Source: Anthoceros angustus (taxonomy: Eukaryota; Streptophyta; Anthocerotopsida; Anthocerotales; Anthocerotaceae). From it: a DNA stretch of 64,000 nucleotides. This document shows, piece by piece, positions 1 through 9,721 of this stretch (position 1 is its first letter; each line of letters starts with the position of its first letter). The notes under the pieces are model-generated. The model saw only the letters and a program-made list of their open reading frames with translations. It did not search any database and was not told the DNA's origin. Location of the stretch: the NCBI GenBank assembly GCA_010909165.1, contig MU008168.1, positions 1,571,985 to 1,635,984 of the forward strand, in the 5' to 3' direction. A program made the position numbers and the translations under genes.

Positions 1-880
1 AATACGCTTTTCATGAGGAGGCACATGTTGAAACCAATAGTTGGACTCCATCCGGTGATGGAAACCAACACGGAAGTGACCAATGAGTGTGCAGAGTTTG
101 AAAGAGAGCGGAGAACTAGAAGGAGGATTGACATGAAACTCCACCTTGTAAACACAAAGTCTGAGCTTGAGAGAAGGGGCAGATGAAATAGTGGGCGGAG
201 GGGCACATGAAATAGGGGGCAAGTGAGATGAAGACATCTCAATTTGAAATACTTGCAAATGAGAGAGGGGAATCTAGGAGTAAGGAGGTGGCCAAGTCAG
301 GGATCCAAAAGGTTCAAGCTCGAGCCTTTCAAGCTAATCAGTAGCTTGGGAGATCCAACAAAAAGAGGCCTTGGAGTCAGTATTAAGCCTAAGCGATTGG
401 GAAGACTTGTAGGCAAGGAGGTGGTAAGGGGGCGGGTTGAGGTTGGCAATATCAAGGAGGTGAAAACGGTATCGGAAAGAGGACAAGTGAAAAAAGCCTT
501 CAAGTTGAAGGAAATGCCGCAAATTGAGAAAAGAAGACGAATTTTTTTACATCATTTTTCTGATATAAACATAATTTATAAGAACATATACGTGCGGCGG
601 AAAAGGCTAGCCTGCCCCCGGCAGGCCAACCCGTGTCAAGGATGCGTGGCCTTGAGAGGCCGCAAGCTGGCATGCACCCCGCACAGATACTATCCCTTGA
701 CCTCCCGGAGTGGACTCGGAGTCTAAGGATAATGAGGGTACCAGTAAGAAGCCTTGCATGAGAAGCATGCAGCCCTGGATCTAGTTAGTAAGTTGTAAGT
801 AGTGGTGGTAAGACTTAGCTTAGGGCTTAAGGAAGAAAGTTTGCTTTAGGCAGTTACTTTTAGAAATGTTGTAAGCCTCC
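1..880. other. Repeat-like flank, no gene recognised
   Basis: Purine-rich DNA without a recognisable protein. The open frame at 244-726 is basic and low in complexity and matches no family I know. Together with the TATA box and tandem block that follow, this may be the U3 side of an LTR. That is inference, because no second LTR copy lies in the window. Confidence 0.3.
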
Positions 881-891
881 CTATATAAGGA

Positions 892-1208
892 GATGAGGCT
901 AGCTCTAGAGAAGCATCTTGTGATCGTAGCATGGGGAGCTACACTCTTGAGGATAGGACTTAAGTGCCTAGAGGCCTTGGGAGCCTAGAGTGTGAGCATG
1001 TCTAGAAGGATCGTAGCACTTGGGAGCTACACTCTTATGAGGATAGGACTTTGGTGCCTAGTTGCCTTGGGAGCCTAGAGTGTGAGCGTGCTAGAGGAGA
1101 GCTGTTGAGGAGGAAATTGAGGGGAGAGAGCTAAGCTCCTAGCTTAGGCAAAGATGGGGAGCTCTCTCTGATCTCTCATGCATTCTTGTTGACTCTTGCT
1201 GAAATAAA
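892..1208 (+). promoter_or_regulatory. LTR-like promoter and polyadenylation region
   Basis: A TATA box (TATATAAG, 892-899) is followed after about 25 bp by a tandem duplication and then by AATAAA at 1203-1208. TATA, short transcribed leader and poly(A) signal within about 310 bp is the layout of a U3-R LTR segment. The termini, primer-binding site and partner LTR were not found, so a solo or truncated LTR is the best reading; a host promoter is the alternative. Confidence 0.4.
922..1098. repeat. Two-copy tandem repeat, unit about 87 bp
   Basis: Copies 922-1008 and 1009-1098 both begin GATCGTAGCA and share the blocks GGGAGCTACACTCTT, GAGGATAGGACTT and CCTTGGGAGCCTAGAGTGTG. They differ by a few substitutions and small indels. 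They lie just downstream of the TATA box, so they would be transcribed if it is used. Confidence 0.8.
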
Positions 1209-1629
1209 CAGCAGCGGTAGACGTGCTGACTGCGAGTCGTCCCATGGAAAGACGGCGGGCTACTTGGAGGCCTAGTGCTGGTGTCCGGTGATGTTTTTGT
1301 CGCTAATCATGGATCGCCCCACCGAAAGGGTGTTAGCATCGATCCTTTTGCGTAAACAAAGAACTCGGTCGAGACGGCTTTTAGGGTTTTGTTGTAGGAT
1401 TTTGCAACCTGTAACAATGCTGGGATGAGGGTTGCTTTGTGCCCTATTTTTGCAAGACGGCTGTTGTGATGTTTTTTGAAATCGCCGATTTGAAAATAAT
1501 TGAATGAAAAAACTCGTACAGTAAGTGTTGAAAAAACAGCGAAGTTTATGGAAAGGGGCTTTGTACACGATCCTGAAGGGGGTTTGTAGACAAGCCCGCA
1601 TCCCAATCAACGCTATTAATATCCTTTAT

Positions 1630-2062
1630 GTGGGTTCGCTGAGCATATGGAGCGCTTTTCTTTTTTGTGAGTTCATTGAGCACGCTAAACTCGCTTTGTG
1701 TGAGTTCACTGAGCACACTAAACTTGCTTATAGCCTGTGTGATAAGCTCAGTGAGCACACTAAACTCGCTTACAGTCTTTTTGATGAGTTCGCTCATAGC
1801 CTTTGTGATGAGTTCATTCAGCAACTATCTTCTCTCGTAGCCTTTGTGAGAGTGGATTGAGCACCCCACAGCCTTTGTGATAGTTTGCTTTGCTTATCGC
1901 CTCTGTGACGAGTACATTGAACACGCTAATCTCTCGCTTTTTGAGTTCGTTGAGCACCTTTTTGCCTTTGTGACGAGTACATTGAACACGCTAATCTCTC
2001 GCTTTTTGAGTTCGTTGAGCACCTTATTGCCTTTGTGACGAGCTCATTGAGCACGCAATGGT
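1630..2062. repeat. Degenerate minisatellite with a recent 65-bp duplication
   Basis: Imperfect units built on TGAGTTCATTGAGCACGCTAA and GCCTTTGTGATGAG recur from about 1630. Two nearly identical 65-bp units lie at 1899-1963 and 1964-2028, with a partial third from 2029. The accidental ORF through it (1525-1860) just reads the repeat and is not a gene. Confidence 0.8.
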
Positions 2063-2226
2063 ATTGCTCAGCAAAAACTTGCAAGATGATATGTAAAGGT
2101 ATCAGGGCTTTATAGGCATTTTCCTTTTGATGTATGAGGCCTTCCTATGAAGGCTTTCATTACTGTCCCCACGTATCTAAACAGCGAGCGGATCTTGAAG
2201 CTGCCCATCAGGACCTCGACCATCGC

Positions 2227-3449
2227 CTACATGGTGCCCTCCATCAACGACCTGGCTACCTTCAATTCTACAACCAAGAGAATGCCCAGTGAACTCCAGT
2301 CAGAACGTCTAGTAACATTGTTCTCAGAGACAGCGCTGGTCAAAGGACATACCAGCATTGGAAGATGGCACATACCATGCATGAGCAACCGAAATTTCTC
2401 AATCGATACTTTGAGGTAAACAGGTTTTGTAACCTTGTGGTCTGTTACTTCCTGTTGTTCGAGAGGAGAGAGCTGCAGAAGAAGATTCCTGGAGTTGAGT
2501 GTGTGATGTTGCCTGGCACATTTGTAGGGGTGTGCCTGGCATATTTGTAGGGGTGTACCTGTTCGTGTAGAAGCAAACTTGAATAAAGGAAATTCTGGAC
2601 ATGCTCTGTTCCTCTCGTTCTAGACGTGTTCTGCAATTCCAGAGGACACAATGCGTATTGAGTGATACGTACATTGCAAAGTTCTCTGCAGAAATTTGGC
2701 CTGTAGTGGTTCTCTTCCTTCACCATATGTTTTGCAAAGCGCATCACTATGTTCTGCAACCAAATGACAAGACGAGTGGTTTAACACGATGATCCCTGCA
2801 CAAAGAGTCCAAGCACATAGCCACTCCCACCCCAGTTGTCTACGAACCTCGGGGTAAGCCCAGTTGCTGAAGCTCTCGTGACAGTGTAGCAGGATCTACA
2901 TCAAACTTGGCAGCACTGGTGATGACGAAATGCAAGGCTGCAATGCATGCCTTGACATCCGCCCCTCCTGCATTGAAACCTCTCTCTGGTCAGACTCTCA
3001 TACGGCACTTGCACTGTCCATCCAACGAGCAACAGCCAGATATCATACCGAGGTTCGAATCAACAGTGAGCTCTAGTAGCTTGTCGTACTGCAAGAGGAC
3101 AAGGACCTTGACGTCTCAGCAAAGCACTTGTAGCTATTCAGAGGACCAGATCACAACCCGAGCAACACAACAAAATTCCACGCACCTCAAATCCACCTTC
3201 CAGGATGTATCCAATGAGATGGCTCGCCAACAGCTTTATCTTGGCACCAGTCTGCACATCGCAAGAGGAAAGCACAAATCCTTTCCGCATCAAACTCATG
3301 CCAGTTGGCAGCATGTACCTGATGGGTAGACAACCAGAATGAAAAACCCTAAGGTCAAGAGTATGGTGCAATACAAGGGAGGAGAGCGCAGAGACATGCG
3401 GCAAGATCCAGTCTGGCGCATCCGAGCCCCCGCACAAGGAGAACTTCAT
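2227..3449 (-). CDS. COMMD4: COMM domain-containing protein 4-like
   Basis: COMMD proteins form the Commander complex with CCDC22/CCDC93 and act in endosomal cargo recycling (family knowledge). Exons on the minus strand: 3375-3449, 3186-3251, 3049-3088, 2848-2967, 2673-2753, 2559-2630, 2376-2472 and 2227-2267, giving about 198 residues; animal COMMD4 has 199. Exon 1 encodes [16 protein letters not shown], the COMMD4 N-terminus. Exons 2-5 give [38 protein letters not shown] and EPLQAKFLQ. The last two give [15 protein letters not shown] and [13 protein letters not shown], the end of the COMM domain. Splice phases agree everywhere except between exons 5 and 6, where one base is off and the usual WxVDY stretch is missing. 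Exon 6 is therefore uncertain, or the gene has a lesion or assembly error there. The promoter is shared with the Yae1 gene. Confidence 0.85.
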
Positions 3450-3515
3450 GGCGCCTGGCCTTTCGGCACTTAAATCAACGAGCAGGGACTTCGAACACCA
3501 CTAGTGTTTGCCGGT
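3450..3515. promoter_or_regulatory. 66-bp divergent promoter between COMMD4-like and Yae1 genes
   Basis: Only 66 bp separate the ATG of the minus-strand COMMD4-like gene (3449) from the ATG chosen for the plus-strand Yae1 gene (3516). Both 5' UTRs and both core promoters must overlap here or extend into the neighbouring gene. No TATA box is visible. A compact bidirectional housekeeping promoter is the inference. Confidence 0.6.
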
Positions 3516-4296
3516 ATGGACGAACCGTTTGCGGCCACATCTGTGACAACAGTTGATGACGATGTCTGGGAGCTGGCCTGTGACGAAGCCACAGTACATC
3601 GCCAGGAGAGTGCAGCGCTAGAACGAGAGTGGCAGATACGCCACGCTCAATTCCACAACGTATCCTGGATGGTCTTTTGCTGTTTCTCTGTCAACCTACG
3701 TCAGATCTGAGCCACTGCATCTCGGCATCCTTGATCTCATCCTTCTTCAGCTGGGATACAGGGATGGCTTAGAGGATGGAAAGAATTCCACTTTGCAAGC
3801 GGGTTTCGATATCGGATACAGAGAAGCTGCTGCTGCAGGTTACCGCTGGGGTGTTGCCAAGGGCGCAATCAGGTGAAGATAGAGACGAACCAAAAGTAAC
3901 CTGCTGCTTGTTCCTCTTTTGCTGCTCTCCCTGTTCCTCAATGGCTGCCCTTGCAGTGCGTACGCAGTTCTTCCAGAGGCAGCTCAGGCAGCCCTTGTGG
4001 TAGGCGAGGAGGCGCGAGCTCGGCTTCAGGCGTTGCATTCCCGCGTCAATTCCGTATCCTCTGTTGATGCCCTGCGATGTTACTACGAAGACACGGTGAT
4101 GCAGTCTGGCAGAGAGTGGCGAAACGAGCAGGGTGATGCCATGTTGGACGATCTCGCAGGTGCGCTGAGGGGCTTGAACATCTCGCAAGGATCCAATGGC
4201 ACTTCTTCAGAGCATCAGGGTAGACTGGAGGAGTTGGAGAGCCAGGTGCGGGTGGAGCTAGCGTACAGTTCTGTGGAGTTGAGCATTCTCAATTGA
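3516..4296 (+). CDS. Yae1-domain protein
   Basis: Yae1/Lto1 proteins form an adaptor that brings the Rli1/ABCE1 ATPase to the cytosolic Fe-S assembly machinery (yeast and human knowledge). Exons 3516-3659, 3751-3872 and 3957-4296 join in phase to 201 residues. Exon 2 carries the deca-GX3 type signature GYRDGLEDGKNSTLQAGFD, then IGYREAAAAG and YRWGVAKGAI, with glycine at regular four-residue spacing. The rest is acidic and helical and ends ...SSVELSILN. The ATG at 3516 is preferred over the GTG four codons upstream. The length is near human YAE1 (about 226); Lto1 (about 137) is shorter. Whether it is the YAE1 or LTO1 partner is not resolved. Confidence 0.85.
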
Positions 4297-4727
4297 AGAA
4301 GTTCATGCTTCAAATCCTTCAAAAACAAAATTGCATACAGTATGTTCGAACATCTAAGCTAGCATCGAATTCTATGCACAAGGCCTGAGAGAAAATTGCA
4401 TTAAGTGCTATCACCCACTGCGCGTCATCCACACTGCAAGCACGTAAAGCTCAGAGCCGTCTGAACAAAAGGAGGTACCCATTTGCATGGAACATGGCAG
4501 ATATTAAGATGCTACCTGAGCTCACCCCTCTTCCTGCTGCAGCCGTGCCGGCTGTTCAACACGTATACAACGGTCCATCGAGAGAGATATCAAAAGCAGT
4601 TCCTGCTCTTGTTTGTTCTTGCCAAGGGAAAATTTGATGAGTGCTCCTCAATTATCCCTCTCCTTGGAGACAACCTGCGTGCATGATGCAGAGATTGTCA
4701 AAAAGAAGCGTACGTTCCTCGTGCTCT
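4297..4727. other. Intergenic, convergent 3' ends
   Basis: About 430 bp between the stops of the Yae1 gene and the minus-strand gene at 4728. It should hold both 3' UTRs. No RNA gene, repeat or conserved ORF seen. Confidence 0.5.
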
Positions 4728-5447
4728 TCACGAGGCAAATTTCCCCTTCGCCTCAGCTATCACTTTCTCAGTGAGCGACCTAGCGAGAGCACTCCTCCAC
4801 TGAGAGCGCTTCCCCCGCGAGATCGCTCTCCACCCGAGATGCGGTTCTGCTTTCACAGCAGTGAGCATGAAGTGAAGGTGGTCATCCTCCTGTACTACCA
4901 GCACAAGATAAGCGTAAGTGCCCAGGCTCCCTGTAGAATCAAACTCCCCGCTGGACAAGCCAACCAAGGCCTCGCGGCAGGGATAGTCTCGCACCATGCT
5001 CACCACCGAATCTGCTCGCTCTGTCCCGAGCACAACCCTGACTCCGGCCAGATTCTTCTCCACGTACTCTACCAGCTTGCCGTGCTCACTCGCCGGCACC
5101 ACAGTCTCGGCAATTGCCACCGTCTTCAGCTCCACATCCGACAACCGGTTCATGTCCTCCAAAACTTGCCGCTCTTCCTCGCTCAGCGGGTCCGAGCTCA
5201 GCCTCTCCACAATTTCCTTCAGAGGTGAACCTTTCTGTTGTGATGGAGTGTTCAGAGCAGCAAGTTGTGATTGATCTTTCCACACGGTCGCCAGAGGCAA
5301 CCCCTTGTGTAACAGCTGGAGTGTAAGGTAAAGGATGCACAACACCACGATACACACATCCTGCACCACCTGCTTCTTCACGCATACCGCAGCCGCGGAT
5401 CTCCCCCGAGAGCACGCCATCGTACTCATCTTGGCGCCCCAATTCAC
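4728..5447 (-). CDS. Uncharacterised single-pass membrane protein
   Basis: One uninterrupted ORF of 239 codons. I do not recognise the family. A basic N-terminus (start at M1, M7 or M10) precedes a hydrophobic segment of about 18 residues, [17 protein letters not shown], around residues 30-47: a signal anchor or cleavable targeting region. The rest is soluble and alternates acidic helices ([20 protein letters not shown]) with a mixed beta/alpha domain containing [30 protein letters not shown] and a basic C-terminus. Both neighbours are intact housekeeping genes and codon use looks ordinary, so a real expressed gene is likely. It is divergent from ETFQO, with 468 bp between start codons. Confidence 0.65.
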   Translation of the reverse strand: MNWGAKMSTMACSRGRSAAAVCVKKQVVQDVCIVVLCILYLTLQLLHKGLPLATVWKDQSQLAALNTPSQQKGSPLKEIVERLSSDPLSEEERQVLEDMNRLSDVELKTVAIAETVVPASEHGKLVEYVEKNLAGVRVVLGTERADSVVSMVRDYPCREALVGLSSGEFDSTGSLGTYAYLVLVVQEDDHLHFMLTAVKAEPHLGWRAISRGKRSQWRSALARSLTEKVIAEAKGKFAS

Positions 5448-5915
5448 AGCTCCTCCAAGACGCGATTCTCAGCTGTCTCAACTGCTGCAGCCTGCGCTCA
5501 ACGCTCTAAAAGCCTCTACAGGGACCCGCAACTCGCGACACTCTCAAATCGTAACACAACAACCTGGTGTGAACGCATCCAGATTTATGGAGAGTTATCT
5601 GCATCGTACGATGTTCAGCCGTGTCAGAGCCCTAGATATCCCAACTTCCCAAAACAATGTCGTTATGTTATGCCGCATGTATCCATCCGATCCGATCTCA
5701 GTGCCTATTTCCATCCTATTCCGTCGTTTTTCTTCTTCCTGTATATACCGAGGTATGTATTATGTATGTATGTGCTTTTTGTGTACATCTGTGTACTGGG
5801 TGAAGCTGAAACAAGTGTCAAGGCAAGCTTGAGGATTTCAGGAGACGAGGTCACACAAGGCTCCCCGTGCAAGGCGATTGGAGGTGCATCGTGCTTGCTC
5901 CCGCAGTGTGTGATC
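5448..5915. promoter_or_regulatory. Divergent promoter region, unknown gene / ETFQO
   Basis: 468 bp between two start codons pointing outward. It holds pyrimidine runs (around 5725-5745) and a TATGTATG run near 5754-5772. No clear TATA box or other gene. Confidence 0.45.
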
Positions 5916-8900
5916 ATGGCAGCTGCGGCTTCGTCTGCGAGGAGAAGCTCTCTTCTTGCTGGCTGTGATGGAAGACGAAAGATGGGTCAGATGAAGCTCC
6001 TATTGTCCTCCGCCCTGCTGCAGTCACGCAGCTGGGGAGATGCATCTTCTGCTCCTGAGAGAGCTGCTTCTCCCGAGCATGCCCTGGATTCTCGAATTCG
6101 GAGGTCCTCGCAGGCAAGCTGCTCTGCCAGAGCAGGCTCGGGGCCTGGTGGGCGATTCAGAGCAATGTGCACGCAATCTGGTGCGGAGGCCAGAGAGTCC
6201 ATGGAGTATGATGTTGTTATAGTGGGAGCCGGACCTGCGGGCTTGTCTGCAGCGATCCGCCTCAAGCAGCTGGCGCAGGCGACGAACAAGGATATCAGCG
6301 TCTGCGTTGTGGAGAAAGGAGCTGAAGTTGGTAAGCCAGGATTGTCCGTGCACGTGGTTTGAGTGGCAGGCTGGAATGGTTCAGCTGGTGTTGTAGTGTA
6401 GGGTTGTGCAGTCAAGAACCTTCCATTCCGATTGCTGTTTTTCTGCTAGGTTCCCATATTTTGTCTGGGAATGTCTTCGAACCGAGGTCGCTTCAGGAGC
6501 TTATCCCTGACTGGAAGGAGCAAGGTGTAAGTGATACATTTTGTTGCTTGAAGCATCATGTTTGTGTGTTTATCCCCGGATTGAAGGGGTGCAGTGTGAT
6601 TATCGACTCGTTGCCATTGGCTTCGTTTGCTTGTTTGGTTACAGGCTCCAGTGCAAGTGCCGGTTAGTGATGATAAGTTCTGGTTTCTGACTGAGAAGCG
6701 GGCAATTCCTCTCCCATCTCCCTTTAACAATTCTGGAAATTATGTCATCAGGTTCACATCCACACTTTCTGTCATTAGATAAGGTGCATGTTCCAATTTA
6801 CTAATGGGTAGTGGTGTGGACTTCTGCTTAGTTTGAGCGAGCTAGTCCGGTGGTTGGGAGGTAAAGCAGAAGAATTGGGGGTTGAAATCTACCCTGGGTT
6901 TGCTGCAAGTGAGGTGAGGTCCAAGCTCTCTCATCGTGCACTGTGGGGATGTCCTGGATCAAAGTATGGACCTAGAAAGAGAATTGGTAGATGCTATCTT
7001 GTTGAGTGGATTGCAAGTCTCACAATATGCCATTCCAGCTTGGAGATTACAGTGCCTTGTCTTATGTCAGCTTTTCTCAGATTCTCTATGAAGATAATGG
7101 TGACCGGGTTGTTGGGATTGCTACAAACGATATGGGAATTTCCAAAGATGGCTCAAAAAAGTCTAACTTCGCACGAGGCTTGGAGCTGAGAGGTATGATT
7201 CTGAATGCTTTCCATGGAATGCGCACTTGGGAGCAACTGCATCCAATGGTGGGGGGAGTAACAAGCGGGTGTGTCGGTGTCCATAGGAAGGCTTACTCTC
7301 TTGGGGGAGGGTTGCAGAGGTTCTCTGTCTGAAGTAAGTTTCCTGCAGAACTGCCTTTTGCAATGGAAGTGAGCACTGTCGTTACTTTCCAGTATTCTTA
7401 TCTTGTGGTGCTGTCCCCTTATTCCAGACTGTGATTAGCAAGTTTGAGCTCAGAAAGCTTTCAGGTGCTCAACATCAAACATATGCTCTTGGTATCAAAG
7501 AGGTGCGTATGTAGGATGCATTTTTGGAGCTTTTGTCGGCATTGGATTTCACTTCTTTCATGACTGGATACATGGACTTCTTGTGTCTGAGTGGGATACA
7601 TTTTAGGTCTGGGAGATTGATGAAGAAAAGCATAAGCCGGGTTTTGTTCTCCATACGCTAGGTTGGCCTTTGGACAGGAGAACATACGGTGGTTCCTTCA
7701 TTTATCACATGAACAACAGGCAGGTGAGAATTTCCATCCTATGCATTATAACAGGGTTAATAATACAACTTGGCGAGCAGTAAGGATAAATACTTTCGTT
7801 TCTATGAACAGATAGCAATCGGACTCGTAGTGGCCCTGGATTACAAAAACCCCTATCTGATCCCGTATGAAGAGTATCAGGCAAGTCCCTCTCTTCCAGC
7901 AATCGAAATCCATTGCTGTCTATAACGAGGATCCATGTTCAGATTCTTTTGCACTTCTGTGCCTTCAGAGGTTCAAGCATCACCCTTCCGTCAAACCAAT
8001 GCTTGATGGTGGCAAAGTTATTCAGTATGGAGCACGCAGTCTAAATGAAGGTGGATTTCAGGTGCGAGTTGCTTTATGATGTTGTTGTAAATGCCTGTCT
8101 CTCGTCTCCCAGTGTGTGTCTATGTTGGGGGTCTCTTCCTTAATTTGTTCGCCTTGTGTGCTGTCAGTCTATACCAAAGACATCTTTTCCCGGAGGAGCC
8201 TTACTGGGTTGCTCAGCTGGATTCTTGAACGTTCCAAAGATCAAGGGAACTCATACAGCCATGAAGTCAGGTATAATTATCAAGATCATTCAAGGCCTGC
8301 GGGATATCCTAGGTCATGCGTGTTATTTATTACCGACGAGGAATGATAAGGTTGCTTTGCTACAGGAATGTTAGCTGCTGAAGCAGCTTTTACTGCACTT
8401 ATTAGGGACTCTCAGGAACTGCCATCCATGGAAGAATACTGGACCCTACTGAAAAAATCATGGCTATGGCAAGAACTGTATGCAGCGAGGAATCTGCGTC
8501 CGGTAGAGCACGTTACACATTGTAGTTGATAGTTCTTGCAGAAAGCTTCTTGTTGATTGAGAATAACAATCAGACCGTGGTCTGCTGTGTCCTGGAGCAG
8601 GCATTCCACCACGGTCTGTTCCCCGGATTGGTAGTGTCTGCAGTTGAGCAGTAAGCTGATTCGCATTATGCTGTCACCCGCCAATTTCAGAGTGTCACGT
8701 CTGTTTGACTGAGAACCCACACACCTTGCAGCTACATTACCAGAGGAAAACTTGCTGTAACTCTCCAACATGGAAGCCCAGACAACTTGGCCACAGAGGT
8801 GAGCACAGCCGGAGTATTGGTTAGAAATTGCATGCTCCATACGGTTTCATGTCCATCCAACTGAGTATCCTGAGGTTATTAACCAGCTTCATGCTTTTGT

Positions 8901-9580
8901 GCAGCAAGCTGAAAAGCATAAGCCCATCGAGTACCCCAAACCTGACGGTGTGATCTCATTTGACCTGCTCACATCGTTGCACAGGTTGGTGCCATATTCA
9001 CCAGAGCACCATGAAACTGTGGAGCTTCTGCAGATAGATGCTGTCAAAGAAATAAGTTTTGCTGCCTCACTGTCTCCCATGCCAGGAGTAACACCAACCA
9101 CAACCATGATCAGCCTGCACATCTTCGGCTCCGAGATCCAAAAATACCAGAGACTCTTAATCTGCCAGTATTTGCAGGGCCAGAGTCTCGGTACTGTCCT
9201 GCAAGAGTCTATGAGTAAGTCTTCCTGCCCTTCTTGTCGTGCCTTTAGCCATCCAAGGTCTCTTATATGCCACAGTTTACTGCAGATACGTTGCAACAGA
9301 TCGTGATGAATTAAAGCTGCACATCAACGCGCAAAATTGTCTGCACTGTAAGGTCTGTTACAGGATTTCAGGCCTGAATACACGTGAACGAATTTGTTTT
9401 GGATTTGCCTCGTTTTCTATGTCGTGCACGATGAGGATAGTCTTTTGTTACGAGTGACTTGGACGTTTTGCTAACATTGGAGAATCCAATGAGCAGGCCT
9501 GTGATATCAAGGACCCCACACAAAACATCATGTGGACTGTTCCTGAAGGCGGAGGCGGTCCCGGGTATTCCGTCATGTGA
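5916..9580 (+). CDS. ETFQO: Electron transfer flavoprotein:ubiquinone oxidoreductase, mitochondrial
   Basis: Inner-membrane FAD/4Fe-4S enzyme that passes electrons from ETF (amino-acid and fatty-acid oxidation) to ubiquinone. Eighteen exons join in phase: 5916-6330, 6450-6526, 6645-6751, 6832-6913, 7081-7192, 7287-7333, 7428-7502, 7607-7723, 7812-7880, 7969-8061, 8168-8270, 8366-8502, 8601-8650, 8732-8798, 8905-8984, 9089-9214, 9286-9352 and 9497-9580. The product has 635 residues, as usual for plants. Residues 1 to about 90 are Arg/Ser/Ala-rich, a mitochondrial presequence. The FAD motif GAGPAG is near 102-107. Family blocks include [63 protein letters not shown] and [20 protein letters not shown]. 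The 4Fe-4S ligands are Cys580 (CPARVYE) and Cys604/607/610 (NCLHCKAC). It ends [10 protein letters not shown]. Intron 9 has a GC donor. No lesion seen. Confidence 0.95.
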
Positions 9581-9721
9581 AATAAGATGTAAGCGTTGTT
9601 GTATGTAAGTATTGAAATTTTAGTCACCATCATCTATGGATGGGCAAAGGATTGCCTCGTTCTCTTCTGGTAGAAAAAAAATTGCGGCTCTTTGACAGCA
9701 TGTGACATAGTTGCATGTTCG
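9581..9721. other. Short 3'-3' intergenic region
   Basis: 141 bp separate the ETFQO stop from the SPP stop on the other strand. The two 3' UTRs almost certainly overlap, which makes antisense pairing of the mRNAs possible. Confidence 0.6.

Noticed and set aside
4641-5228. 195-codon plus ORF
   Set aside because: Shadow of the minus-strand membrane protein gene, with biased His/Pro/Leu composition and no motif.
8899-9306. Separate 135-codon ORFs on both strands
   Set aside because: They run through ETFQO exons 15-17 and their introns; the spliced model explains the coding signal.
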